Source: Campylobacter geochelonis
Lineage (GTDB): Bacteria; Campylobacterota; Campylobacteria; Campylobacterales; Campylobacteraceae
Assembly: GCF_013201685.1 (NCBI RefSeq)
Contig: NZ_CP053844.1
Location: 434,001 to 498,000 of the forward strand
Reading direction: 5' to 3'
DNA length: 64,000 nt
The notes below the pieces were generated by a model. The model saw only the letters and a program-made list of their open reading frames with translations. It was not told the origin of the DNA and ran no database searches. A program made the position numbers and the translations under genes. Below are positions 35,195-43,915 of this stretch, one piece after another (within the stretch, counting starts at the first letter, position 1; each line of letters starts with the position of its first letter).

Positions 35195-36589
35195 ATGCAA
35201 GAGTTAGAAAATCACAACTTCACAAACCAAGGCGAACTCAAACGAAAGATGTCATCGCGCCACCTTTTTATGCTCTCTTTGGGCGGAGTTATCGGAACTG
35301 GACTGTTTTTAAGCTCTGGATATACTATCTCACAAGCTGGACCGTTTGGCGCGATAGTTGCGTATTTAGTCGGAGCGCTGGTAGTATATCTTGTCATGCT
35401 TTGTCTTGGCGAAATGGCGGTACAAATGCCAGTTAGCGGCTCTTTTGGCGTGTATGCAAGCAAATTTATCTCACCGGCGGCTGGATTTAGCGTAACGTGG
35501 CTTTATTGGATTTGTTGGGCTGTGGCACTTGGCACGGAGTTTATAGGAGCTGCGATTTTGATGCAAAGATGGTTTCCCGATATTGAAATTTGGGTTTTTG
35601 CCACTTTTTTTGCTGGGCTGATTTTTGCTATAAATGCTTTAAGTGTTCGCGCTTTTGCAGAAGCGGAGTTTTTCTTTTCAAGCATAAAAGTTATCGCTAT
35701 TGTTGTATTTATCGTGCTTGGATTTGGCGCGATTTTTGGTTTTGTGAGTTTTGATGGAAGCAACGAAGCTGTTTTATTTTCAAATTTAACTCAAAATGGA
35801 GCTTTTCCAAATGGAGCTTTTGCGGTTTTAACGGTTATGCTTGCGGTTAATTACGCATTTTCTGGCACAGAGCTAATCGGCATAGCAGCGGGCGAGACTA
35901 AAGATCCAGACACGACAATCCCACATGCGATTAAAACAACTGTTTTTCGCCTTGTGATATTTTTCGTGCTTACGATGATAGTATTAGCCTCGCTTTTATC
36001 AATAAATGAGGCTGGAGTAACGCAGGCGCCGTTTGTTGTGGTCTTTGATAAGATGGATATACCATATGCTGCTGATATTATGAATTTCGTAGTCTTGACT
36101 GCGATACTTTCAGCTGGAAACTCTGGGCTTTATGCTTGCTCTCGTATGCTTTGGTCGCTTTCTAATGAGGGCATGATAAGTAGTTGGGTTGTTAAGATTG
36201 ATAACAGGGGCGTTCCGATGAGAGCGCTTGTTTTATCGATGGTTGGCGCTGTTTTGGCGTTAGTTGCTAGCAAATTTGCTCCAGATACGATTTTTATAGC
36301 TCTTGTTTCGATTGCTGGATTTGCGGTTGTTGGAGTGTGGCTTTCGATACCGATTTCGCTTCTTGGTTTTAGAAAACAGTGGATAAAAGATGGTAAAAGT
36401 TTAGATGAACTTAAGTTTAAAACCCCATTTTTCCCATACATTCCATATATCGTTATAATTATACTTTTGCTTTCGCTTGTTTCGGTTGCGTGGGATAGTG
36501 ATCAAAGGGCTGGGTTGATTTTTGGGTTGCCTTTTGTTGGATTTTGTTACTTGTATCACTACTTAAAATCAAGGTGCAAACGTGGGTAA
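35195..36589 (+). CDS. mmuP: S-methylmethionine permease
   Basis: An APC-superfamily transporter of 464 residues with twelve membrane segments. The first segment reads MLSLGGVIGTGLFLSSGY and the middle AVNYAFSGTELIGIAAGE, followed by LTAILSAGNSGLYACSRMLWSLSNE. It matches E. coli MmuP along its whole length. The assignment is backed by the overlapping mmuM gene, which uses S-methylmethionine as methyl donor. Ribosome binding site is AAGGA. Confidence 0.88.
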   Translation: MQELENHNFTNQGELKRKMSSRHLFMLSLGGVIGTGLFLSSGYTISQAGPFGAIVAYLVGALVVYLVMLCLGEMAVQMPVSGSFGVYASKFISPAAGFSVTWLYWICWAVALGTEFIGAAILMQRWFPDIEIWVFATFFAGLIFAINALSVRAFAEAEFFFSSIKVIAIVVFIVLGFGAIFGFVSFDGSNEAVLFSNLTQNGAFPNGAFAVLTVMLAVNYAFSGTELIGIAAGETKDPDTTIPHAIKTTVFRLVIFFVLTMIVLASLLSINEAGVTQAPFVVVFDKMDIPYAADIMNFVVLTAILSAGNSGLYACSRMLWSLSNEGMISSWVVKIDNRGVPMRALVLSMVGAVLALVASKFAPDTIFIALVSIAGFAVVGVWLSIPISLLGFRKQWIKDGKSLDELKFKTPFFPYIPYIVIIILLLSLVSVAWDSDQRAGLIFGLPFVGFCYLYHYLKSRCKRG

Positions 36590-37508
36590 ATTTAGAGATT
36601 TGCTGGAAAAGAAGCGCTTTGTTTTACTTGATGGAGCGCTTGGAACACAGCTTGAAAGAAGTGGGTTTGATATAAGTGGTGAGCTTTGGAGCGCTAGATT
36701 TATCCTTGAAAATCCACAAGCTTTGAGTCAAATTCACGCAGACTATCTAAAAGCTGGGTGCGATATCATTACAACTTCAGGTTATCAAGCCTCTTTTAAA
36801 GCGCTTTGCGAGTATGGTTTGAGTGCAAATTTGGCTTTAAATATGATAAAAAAGACAGTTTTTATAGCAAAAGATGAGGTTAAAAAGGCTAAAAGTAGCG
36901 CACTAGTTGCGGCTAGTTTTGGACCATATGGAGCGTATTTGGCTGATGGATCTGAATTTAGCGGAAGTTACAATCTTAGTCAAGATGAGTATTTTGAGTT
37001 TTACAAACCAACGATTAAAGCTGTTTTAGAAGCTAAAGCAGATGTGCTGTGCTTTGAAACGATACCAAATTTTGATGAAATAAGGGCGCTTTGCGCTCTT
37101 TTAAAGAGCGAATTTAATGGGTGCGAAGCGTGGATAAGTTGTAGTGCTAAAAATGAGTCACAAATTTGTGATGGAAGCTTGATTGGTGAGGTTGCTAGCT
37201 TTTTAAACGAGCAAGAAAATATAGTCGCTTTTGGGATAAACTGCACGAAAGCTAAGTTTTTTAACGCACTTTTAAAGGCAATAAGTTTTGTTAGTAACAA
37301 GCCTTTGATAGCCTATCCAAATGGCGGTGGCGCTTATGATGGGGCTACTCAAAGTTGGATTTGCGATAAAACTCATACCGATTTAGATGAGAGTTTTTTA
37401 GCGTGGGCTAAGCTTGGAGTGCGGATTATGGGAGGGTGTTGTAACACAACCCCAGAAGATATCGCAAGGTTAAAAGTTGTAATGGATAGGAAAAATAATC
37501 AAATTTAA
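36582..37508 (+). CDS. mmuM: homocysteine S-methyltransferase
   Basis: Makes methionine from homocysteine with S-methylmethionine as methyl donor. The 308-residue protein has the N-terminal VLLDGALGTQLER and the zinc-binding cysteines in FGINCTKA and GGCCNTTPED. It overlaps mmuP by eight bases, so import and use are coupled. It provides a B12-independent route to methionine from plant-derived S-methylmethionine. Confidence 0.93.
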   Translation: MGKFRDLLEKKRFVLLDGALGTQLERSGFDISGELWSARFILENPQALSQIHADYLKAGCDIITTSGYQASFKALCEYGLSANLALNMIKKTVFIAKDEVKKAKSSALVAASFGPYGAYLADGSEFSGSYNLSQDEYFEFYKPTIKAVLEAKADVLCFETIPNFDEIRALCALLKSEFNGCEAWISCSAKNESQICDGSLIGEVASFLNEQENIVAFGINCTKAKFFNALLKAISFVSNKPLIAYPNGGGAYDGATQSWICDKTHTDLDESFLAWAKLGVRIMGGCCNTTPEDIARLKVVMDRKNNQI

Positions 37509-37551
37509 GTTAAGGCTAAATTTACAAGAGTTTTTGCTTGTATTTTAACTT
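37507..37551 (+). terminator. hairpin after mmuM
   Basis: AAGTTAA (37507-37513) pairs with TTAACTT (37545-37551), with an inner ACAAG/CTTGT stem, followed by a T tract. It begins at the mmuM stop. Confidence 0.5.
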
Positions 37552-37891
37552 TTTAGCTTGGCGATAAAATAAGCTATAAATTTAGATATTATGATAAATC
37601 AAAACAGCTTGTTTTAAATTTAGTTTTTAACTTAAATTTGATAAAGCAAACTTGAACTAGTTAAAACTTTTGGCTAAATTATGATATTTTATAGTAAAAG
37701 CGGTATAAATTTATATATAATTTGGCTATTTTAATAAAGTGATTATTAAGTTAGAATTAACTTTTTATCGATTTTTTTAAAGATTAACAAATTTTTTAAA
37801 AAATCTTAAATAAGTTTCGCTAAAACCGCTAAAATGCTTGAAAAAAAAGCATAAATTTGATATAGTTCAAAAATTTTTTATGGAGCAGTGT
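37552..37891. other. AT-rich intergenic region
   Basis: No separate gene. TAAAAT at about 37829 may be the -10 of the small acidic gene. A reading frame starting at 37838 is an in-frame 5' extension of that gene without a ribosome binding site. Confidence 0.4.
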
Positions 37892-38104
37892 ATGACATAC
37901 GATGAATTAGAGCTTGAAGCCTATCTTTTGGAAGTTTTGGAAGAGTATAAGGATTTTGATAATATGGATGATGAAGAGTTATATGAACTGATGGTTAAAG
38001 TTGCTAGTTTTATGGATGAAGACTACGAAGAGGCATATGAATATATAAGTCAGTTTAACCCGATTGACAAAAAGCGTATCTTAGCGCTAGATTTACCTAG
38101 ATAA
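37892..38104 (+). CDS. small acidic hypothetical protein
   Basis: A 70-residue very acidic, helical protein (TYDELELEAYLLEVLEEYKD, then DEDYEEAYEYISQF). I start it at ATG 37892 because GGAG lies seven bases upstream; the frame could extend 18 codons further but the added part is basic and lacks a binding site. It is tail-to-tail with acpS with no gap. In C. jejuni, fliL occupies this side of acpS; this protein has no FliL features. Function unknown. Confidence 0.65.
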   Translation: MTYDELELEAYLLEVLEEYKDFDNMDDEELYELMVKVASFMDEDYEEAYEYISQFNPIDKKRILALDLPR

Positions 38105-38449
38105 TCACCCCAATGTTACGGCTGCGATGGCAAAACCGCCATCGTGACTTATGCTTAGGCTTGATTTTGTGAAGTTAAATTTACTTAGTGTAGTTTCTTT
38201 AAATTTAAGTTTTGGTGCACCTTTTATATCTTTGTAAATTTCAACATCTAAAAAAGAAAATTCCTCTCCAATGCCAACTCCAAGTGCTTTTGAAATAGCC
38301 TCTTTGGCTGCATAAAAACCGGCTAAACTAGCATCTGTTTTGGCAAGTTTTATCTCATTTTCGCATAAAAACCTTGTTAAAAATTTATCTCCAAATTTTT
38401 CTTTTAAGTTTGAAATTCGAGAAATTTGAACTATATCGATACCAAGCAT
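38105..38449 (-). CDS. acpS: holo-[acyl-carrier-protein] synthase
   Basis: Transfers the phosphopantetheine arm from CoA to acyl carrier protein. A 114-residue protein with the two family motifs: [10 protein letters not shown] with the magnesium aspartate near residue 4-5, and [13 protein letters not shown] with the catalytic Glu/Lys. The end carries [13 protein letters not shown]. It is the second gene of a leftward unit after marC. Confidence 0.95.
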   Translation of the reverse strand: MLGIDIVQISRISNLKEKFGDKFLTRFLCENEIKLAKTDASLAGFYAAKEAISKALGVGIGEEFSFLDVEIYKDIKGAPKLKFKETTLSKFNFTKSSLSISHDGGFAIAAVTLG

Positions 38450-38467
38450 TTTTTTCCTTAATCAAAG

Positions 38468-39064
38468 CTATAAATTTAAAAACCCTTTAATCCCATCAAA
38501 AATAGTCTGAGCAGAAAGCCCTGCTAGTATTAGCCCTGTTAGTTTTGACATGATTAAAAGTCCTTGTTTGCCTATGATTTTTTGTATAAAGTTTGTGGAG
38601 TAAAGCATAAGCCCTATAAGCACAACAGCGCAAATCAAAGATAAGCTAACTGCTAAAAGCTCCTTGTTTTCATACGAAATTCCAAAAACCAAAAGCATAC
38701 CAACTGTGCCAGGTCCTATGGTTATGGGTATAGCAAGTGGGACGACTGCGATTTCGCTAAGGGATTTTGTGTTTGACTTACTATCATCTTTGCTACCTTT
38801 GACTAGTTCAACTGCAGTTAGAAAAAGTATCGCTCCAGCGCCTATTTTAAATGCATCAATCGTGATGCCAAACACGTTAAAAATGTGTTTTCCAAAAAAT
38901 AAAATCACAAGACAAATAACGATAATCGAAAATGCAACCTTGATAGCAAGGAGCTTTCGCTCTTTTGTCGTAGCATCTTCTGTCATGCTCATAAAAACTG
39001 AAAGCACAAAAAATGGTGTCATGATAAAAAACATTTTCACGGTGTTACTGATAAAAAAATCCAT
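38468..39064 (-). CDS. MarC-family membrane protein
   Basis: A 198-residue inner-membrane protein with six hydrophobic segments. Family signatures are NTVKMFFIMTPFFVLSVFMS near the start and VVPLAIPITIGPGTVGMLLVF in the middle. I chose ATG 39064 because GGAG is six bases upstream; an upstream ATG at 39091 gives nine extra residues and has no binding site. TATAAT lies close upstream. The function of MarC proteins is unknown. Confidence 0.85.
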   Translation of the reverse strand: MDFFISNTVKMFFIMTPFFVLSVFMSMTEDATTKERKLLAIKVAFSIIVICLVILFFGKHIFNVFGITIDAFKIGAGAILFLTAVELVKGSKDDSKSNTKSLSEIAVVPLAIPITIGPGTVGMLLVFGISYENKELLAVSLSLICAVVLIGLMLYSTNFIQKIIGKQGLLIMSKLTGLILAGLSAQTIFDGIKGFLNL

Positions 39065-39197
39065 CCCAAGCTCCAAGAAATTTAAGCACAATTATACCAA
39101 ATTTAGCTTATTTAAGGTTTGCTTTTATCAAAACAGGCTGGCTAGAAGGCAAATTTATTAAATTAGATTAAATTTATTTTGTAAATTTATAAATTTC

Positions 39198-40004
39198 TTA
39201 AATAAGTTGTAAAATCATTCTGATACTTAGTGCAAATGGTATAAGCGCAAAGATTTTTTTGACATTTTTAGATGGAATTTTATGTATTAGCTTAACTCCA
39301 AGTGGCGCAAAAAAATAACTTGCCGTCGCTACAAAGAAAACGGCTATGAAATTTACATAACCAACTGTAAAATTAGCAAACGATGAGTCCTGCCAGCCAT
39401 ATACGATATATCCGATAGTCCCTGAAATAGCCAGCGGAAAGCCAACAGCAGAAGATGTTCCTATGGCTTTTTTGATATCAATGCCTTGCCAAGTAAGAAA
39501 GGGCACAGTTAAAATTCCACCACCAATAGAAACTAAAGATGAGATAATGCCTATGCCACCACCTGCGGCAAATTGAAATTTTGCTGGAAGCAAACGCTCT
39601 TGTTGGGCTGTTTTAGTTGATGAAAAGAACATATTTAAAGATGAGTAAAACATAAAAATAGAAAATATAATAGCTAGATAAAACGAGCTTATAACAGAGG
39701 CGATAAATGCGCCAACAAGCGTTCCTATGACAACGCCAGGAGCTATCATCTTAAAAACTTGCCAGTGGACTGATGACTTTTTGTTATGGGCTTTAAAACT
39801 TGAAAAAGATGTGATGATGATACTGCACATGCTTGTGCCAAGTGCAAGATGCAAGACTTGATCGCTTGCAATGCCATTGTACAAAAATATCGATGTTAAA
39901 ATAGGAACTAAAACCCCACCGCCACCTATGCCAAACATACCGGCGACGATTCCTACAAAAGCACCAAGAGCTAGCAAAGATATAATGGTTTCATAATTTA
40001 ACAT
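39198..40004 (-). CDS. TSUP/TauE-SafE family anion exporter
   Basis: A 268-residue membrane protein with about eight segments in two repeats. Each repeat has the TSUP glycine-rich motif: GIVAGMFGIGGGGVLVPIL near the start and IGIISSLVSIGGGILTVPFL in the middle. The family moves sulfonates, sulfite or other sulfur anions, but the substrate here cannot be told. It stands alone, leftward, between the CorA-like and marC genes. Confidence 0.85.
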   Translation of the reverse strand: MLNYETIISLLALGAFVGIVAGMFGIGGGGVLVPILTSIFLYNGIASDQVLHLALGTSMCSIIITSFSSFKAHNKKSSVHWQVFKMIAPGVVIGTLVGAFIASVISSFYLAIIFSIFMFYSSLNMFFSSTKTAQQERLLPAKFQFAAGGGIGIISSLVSIGGGILTVPFLTWQGIDIKKAIGTSSAVGFPLAISGTIGYIVYGWQDSSFANFTVGYVNFIAVFFVATASYFFAPLGVKLIHKIPSKNVKKIFALIPFALSIRMILQLI

Positions 40005-40079
40005 GCCATGCCTTATAAATTTAGTTAAAGATGTATTTTACCAAAATAGTTAAAAATAGCGCAACAAAAGTAATAAAAC

Positions 40080-40847
40080 TTAGCTTTTTCTATCGATATA
40101 GTGAAGCACAAAAGCAAAGATAAGTGCGCTTATGATAAGGATTAAAACAACATAATATGTCCCACCAGTTCCACTTGAAAATGGAAGCGATGATGTGTTG
40201 ATACCAAAAAATCCAACTATAAAATTTAGTGGCAAAAATATACCAGAAAGCATGGTTAGCGCATAGAGAGATTTTTGAATTTTTTCATCTTTATATGTTG
40301 AGTGAACCATATAAATGGTGTCTAAATTCTCTATGGCGTAATCTGTGTTTTTGTTTGAGCGCTGAATATGCTCTAACAAATCATCAAATTTGATATTTAA
40401 ATCTTGATTTTCAGAGTGGTAAAATTTAAGAAATTCTTTAAAAGCTTCATCTGCTTTGGACAAAACTCTTGACATTTTTATGAGATTACTTTTGTTAAAA
40501 AACCAAATTTTGTTAAAATTATCCAAATCTTGATTTTCATAAAAGCGGTTTTCTAGCTTCTCGATTTTATTAGATAAGATGGCTACTATCTCTAAAATTT
40601 TATTTATCTTTGGATCTAAAAACTCAAACAATGCGTCATATCCATCTATTTTGATGAAATTGTCACCATCAAAGTGATAAATTTTGTTATTTTCTATGAT
40701 TAAATTTAGATTAAATGGCTCTATTTTTTTATCTTTTAGCGTAAAAAGCTTCAAGATAAGTATGTTGTAGTTGCTGTTTTGTATAAAAGCGGAGTTATGT
40801 TTTGAGCTTTTTATATCTTCTAAGTGAAACTCATTTAACTTAACCAT
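40080..40847 (-). CDS. CorA-family divalent cation transporter, short form with GIN motif
   Basis: A 255-residue protein. A cytoplasmic domain with long helices (about residues 70-190) precedes two C-terminal membrane segments (about 195-215 and 230-250). The loop between them, where CorA has the selectivity motif GMN, reads FFGINTSS. The order (helices, YALTMLSGIFLPLNFIVGFFGIN, second segment) is that of CorA/ZntB proteins, which form pentameric channels for Mg, Co or Zn. The Met-to-Ile change in the signature is notable. Confidence 0.8.
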   Translation of the reverse strand: MVKLNEFHLEDIKSSKHNSAFIQNSNYNILILKLFTLKDKKIEPFNLNLIIENNKIYHFDGDNFIKIDGYDALFEFLDPKINKILEIVAILSNKIEKLENRFYENQDLDNFNKIWFFNKSNLIKMSRVLSKADEAFKEFLKFYHSENQDLNIKFDDLLEHIQRSNKNTDYAIENLDTIYMVHSTYKDEKIQKSLYALTMLSGIFLPLNFIVGFFGINTSSLPFSSGTGGTYYVVLILIISALIFAFVLHYIDRKS

Positions 40848-40876
40848 TCATAACCACGCTTTTAAAGTTGTATTAG

Positions 40877-40898
40877 AAGACCCCCAAGTGGAGGTCTT
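40877..40898 (-). terminator. terminator of the petABC operon
   Basis: On the minus strand AAGACCTCC and GGGGGTCTT pair over nine bases with one G-T and a four-base loop. It is five bases past the petC stop. The plus-strand reading has a mismatch in the stem, so the structure favours the leftward transcript. Confidence 0.65.
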
Positions 40899-40902
40899 TT
40901 TG

Positions 40903-41928
40903 CTAGTGTAGACTAGACCAAATTTTGTTTTTCCAAAGTCCTGCAAAAACAGCTAGTATCACGAAGTATATCATGATATAAACAGATGTTTTCTCTCTTT
41001 CAGATTTTTTGCTATCGCCTACTTTTTCCATATATGCGATAATCTTAGCCTCTGAAGCTTGATTTAGTCCAACACGTGGCATAGCAGTTCCAGGAAGCAT
41101 TTTTTGAGTATCATTTATAAAGTTATGAAGATAGTCTGCGTTTCTTGATCTAATATACATAGATAAATCAGGCGGAGTTGAACCCATAAAGTGAGCAACA
41201 CTTTGTTTGTTTCCATCTGTAAATACCTTGTCGTATTTCATGTCATGACATCTTTGGCAAGCATCTTTAAATACTTGTTTGCCATCAACTTCTTTTGGCG
41301 CGATTGATTTAAGATATGCAACGATATCTGCAATCTCTTGATTTAAATCCCCACCAAGACCGAAAAATCCAGGCATTGGGTGTGGATGCTCGTCGTTAAA
41401 TTTATGAGAAACTTTCATAGCCATAACTGGATCTTTTATAAGTGCAGCTAAGAATTTGCCATCATAAATAGCACCAGCTGTGCTTAAATCAGGCGGATTG
41501 ACACCATAAGCTTCGCTTGAAGTTTTTGAATCCATCGCAGCTGGTATATTTGCAACTTCTAAACCATGACACGCCGTACAACCAGCTGACATAAATGTCT
41601 CTGCGCCAGTTGTTGCATTTCCTTTGCTTAAATCGATTTTGTTAATCTCGCTCCAAAAGATAGTGTATTTATCATTTGTAGCTTTAGCATCGTTTAAAGT
41701 TTTTTTAGCGCTGTTTATCAAATCGTCATTTTTAGAAGCTTCGGCAACTTTTAGCGCAGCTTCTGCTTTTGTGACATTAGTTTTATCAAGTGCTAAATCT
41801 TCGGCAGCAAAGTCGTAGTTAGCAGGAGCAACATGAGGATGTAACTTTGTATGAGCGTATGGCTCAACACCCCAATAAAGGGCGCCTACGGCTACTAAAA
41901 CTATTATTAGTGTTTTTAACTCTTTCAT
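40903..41928 (-). CDS. petC: di-heme cytochrome c1 subunit of the bc complex
   Basis: The cytochrome c subunit of ubiquinol (menaquinol)-cytochrome c reductase in the epsilonproteobacterial form. It has an N-terminal membrane anchor, two heme-binding motifs (CTACH and CQRCH) with distal methionines in MPGFFG and MLPGTAMPR, and a C-terminal membrane segment. An unusual Ala/Lys/Asp-rich helical insert (about residues 45-85) precedes the first heme. I start at ATG 41928, two bases after the petB stop. The gene is last in petABC. Confidence 0.93.
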   Translation of the reverse strand: MKELKTLIIVLVAVGALYWGVEPYAHTKLHPHVAPANYDFAAEDLALDKTNVTKAEAALKVAEASKNDDLINSAKKTLNDAKATNDKYTIFWSEINKIDLSKGNATTGAETFMSAGCTACHGLEVANIPAAMDSKTSSEAYGVNPPDLSTAGAIYDGKFLAALIKDPVMAMKVSHKFNDEHPHPMPGFFGLGGDLNQEIADIVAYLKSIAPKEVDGKQVFKDACQRCHDMKYDKVFTDGNKQSVAHFMGSTPPDLSMYIRSRNADYLHNFINDTQKMLPGTAMPRVGLNQASEAKIIAYMEKVGDSKKSEREKTSVYIMIYFVILAVFAGLWKNKIWSSLH

Positions 41929-41930
41929 AT

Positions 41931-43190
41931 TTAACCCCTTTTTCTCTCTGCTATAGTAATAAGTGGCAAGCATACTACAAGCAATATAATATAAAGAATA
42001 GAAAGCACAAAGCCTATGTATGTATTATCTATACCGCCGGTTATGCCATCAGCAGGAAGTTTACCAAATACGCTAAGAAGTATAAGATCGATAATCAAAA
42101 CCCAAAACCAGATAAAAAATGCTTTGTTTTTATGCGCAGGTGCGACAACATCGCTTCTATCAAACCATGGGATAAATATCAAGCTCACACCAGCAAACGC
42201 AAATGCGATTAAGCCAATGTCTGCTGCTTTCATAGGACCAACATCAAAGAAAAAGCCTCTTAAAATTTCATATTCCCACAAGAAATACCACTCAGGATAT
42301 ATATGCGGTGGCGTTTTTAGACTATTTGCTGGATCAAAGTTAATCGGATCCATTGCAAAGTTAAAGTTAAAGCCAACAAGGTAGAAGAAAAATACCATAA
42401 AGATAGATACATAAAAGAAATCTTTTGATAAAAATCCCGGCCAAAAAGGTATAACTTTTGACTCAGCAGTTTTTCCCTCAAGGTATTTATCAGCTTCTAA
42501 GTCAAAGTCAATCTCTTCGCCCTCAAGGTTGTTAACATGAGGAAATCTTAAAGCATAGAAGTGAAATGCTATAACAGCTATGATTACTATAGGAAGTAAA
42601 CAAACATGAAGCATGAAAAATCTAGTAAGAGTTGGATCGCTAACAGCATAATCTCCTCTTATCCACTCAACAACAGCAGGTCCTATGACTGGAATTCCAC
42701 CAAAAAGTTGAGTTATAACTTGTGCTGCCCAGTAGCTCATCTGTCCCCAAGGAAGCATATATCCACTAAAAGCTTCAGCAGAAAAGATTAAAAATAGTAA
42801 AATTCCGCTCACCCATATCATCTCACGACCTTGTTTGTAAGAGCGGTAGTAAATCGCTGTGAAAGTGTGGATGTAGATGATTAGAAATGTTACAGAAGCA
42901 GCAATCGCGTGGATATGTCGCCATAGCCAGCCGTATTCGACTTCTTGCATTATAGTGTAGTTTACACTATCAAAAGCTAAGTTTGCATCAGGCTTATAAT
43001 ACATCATAAGCATAAGTCCGCTTACAAAAAGCAGAATAAAAAGTGTCATTAATATAACGCCCATAGCCCAAAGAAAGTTTATGTTTTTTGGTATCCAATA
43101 CTCGCTAACCATAACTTTCCAAAATTTAGTTGTAGCTAGTCTTTGATCAAACCAATCCCCAAGACTAGTAGCTTTTCTTATATGTGCCAT
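41931..43190 (-). CDS. petB: cytochrome b subunit of the bc complex
   Basis: A 419-residue membrane protein that oxidises quinol and holds two b hemes. The four heme-ligand histidines are visible in WLWRHIHAIAASV and FFMLHVCLLPIV... IAFHFYALRFPH. The Qo-site motif appears as PEWYF (PEWYFLWEYEILRG). Eight or more membrane segments. It lies between the Rieske gene and petC with short gaps, forming one operon. Confidence 0.95.
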   Translation of the reverse strand: MAHIRKATSLGDWFDQRLATTKFWKVMVSEYWIPKNINFLWAMGVILMTLFILLFVSGLMLMMYYKPDANLAFDSVNYTIMQEVEYGWLWRHIHAIAASVTFLIIYIHTFTAIYYRSYKQGREMIWVSGILLFLIFSAEAFSGYMLPWGQMSYWAAQVITQLFGGIPVIGPAVVEWIRGDYAVSDPTLTRFFMLHVCLLPIVIIAVIAFHFYALRFPHVNNLEGEEIDFDLEADKYLEGKTAESKVIPFWPGFLSKDFFYVSIFMVFFFYLVGFNFNFAMDPINFDPANSLKTPPHIYPEWYFLWEYEILRGFFFDVGPMKAADIGLIAFAFAGVSLIFIPWFDRSDVVAPAHKNKAFFIWFWVLIIDLILLSVFGKLPADGITGGIDNTYIGFVLSILYIILLVVCLPLITIAERKRG

Positions 43191-43200
43191 TTACCTCTCC

Positions 43201-43701
43201 TTATGCTTGACTAACAAGTTTTTCGTACTCAGGCCCAGTTTCGCCAAGTACAAGTTTTGTGCCATCTATCTTAAACGGTGGTATATCAAGAGGGCGTGGA
43301 GGAGGGCCAAATATGTTGTTTCCGCTGACATCAAAGATGCCTCCATGACAGGCGCATACAAATTGACCGCCTTTGTAGCTAGGGATACAACCAAGATGCG
43401 TACAAAGCCCTATACAAACTGTATATCTTGCACCGCCAACCACTACATCGCGTTTCGCGTCATTTTTCATATCCGCGGTTTTTTTGAGGATGAAGATCGG
43501 TTTTTTTCTCCACTCTACTTGATAAAGCTCCCCATCTTTTATCGGACTAAGATCTACTGTGGTAAATCCGGCAGCCTTTACGCTAGGAAGCGGATCCCAA
43601 GTTTTCTTGAGTGCAACAAGAGAGAAAATTCCCCCCACTGCTGCGACCGCACCAAAGGACATACCGATAAAATTTCGTCGATCGTTTTTTTCAACAGACA
43701 T
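43201..43701 (-). CDS. petA: Rieske iron-sulfur protein of the bc complex
   Basis: A 166-residue subunit carrying the 2Fe-2S cluster. The N terminus has a twin-arginine signal/anchor (DRRNFIG, residues 7-13, then a hydrophobic stretch). The cluster motifs are C100-T-H102-L-G-C105 and C116-A-C118-H119-G; the second has Ala where Pro is usual. It is the first gene of petABC; its promoter should be in 43702-43915. Confidence 0.94.
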   Translation of the reverse strand: MSVEKNDRRNFIGMSFGAVAAVGGIFSLVALKKTWDPLPSVKAAGFTTVDLSPIKDGELYQVEWRKKPIFILKKTADMKNDAKRDVVVGGARYTVCIGLCTHLGCIPSYKGGQFVCACHGGIFDVSGNNIFGPPPRPLDIPPFKIDGTKLVLGETGPEYEKLVSQA

Positions 43702-43862
43702 CGTATCTTCCTTAAAAATAAAATAATATTTGCATTCTACCTAATTTTTTATTAAAAAGTTATGATTTAGAAATATTTTTTTAAAAATTTAAGCAAAATT
43801 AAAATGCAATTACATTATAAATTTGCTAAACCATTTGCTTTAAAATATATATTTTATATAAG

Positions 43863-43891
43863 AGTGGTTAAATTTAGATAATTTAATCACT
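43863..43891. terminator. hairpin between mnmG and petA
   Basis: AGTGGTTAAATT (43863-43874) and AATTTAATCACT (43880-43891) pair along 12 bases with G-T pairs. It lies just past the mnmG stop. A T tract is present only on the plus-strand side, so its role is uncertain. Confidence 0.4.
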
Positions 43892-43915
43892 ATTTTTTAA
43901 AGTAATAAATCCAAA

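Noticed and set aside
35158-35436. 92-codon frame overlapping the start of mmuP
   Set aside because: It lies in another frame of mmuP, has no ribosome binding site and reads as arbitrary Cys/Trp/Arg-rich sequence.
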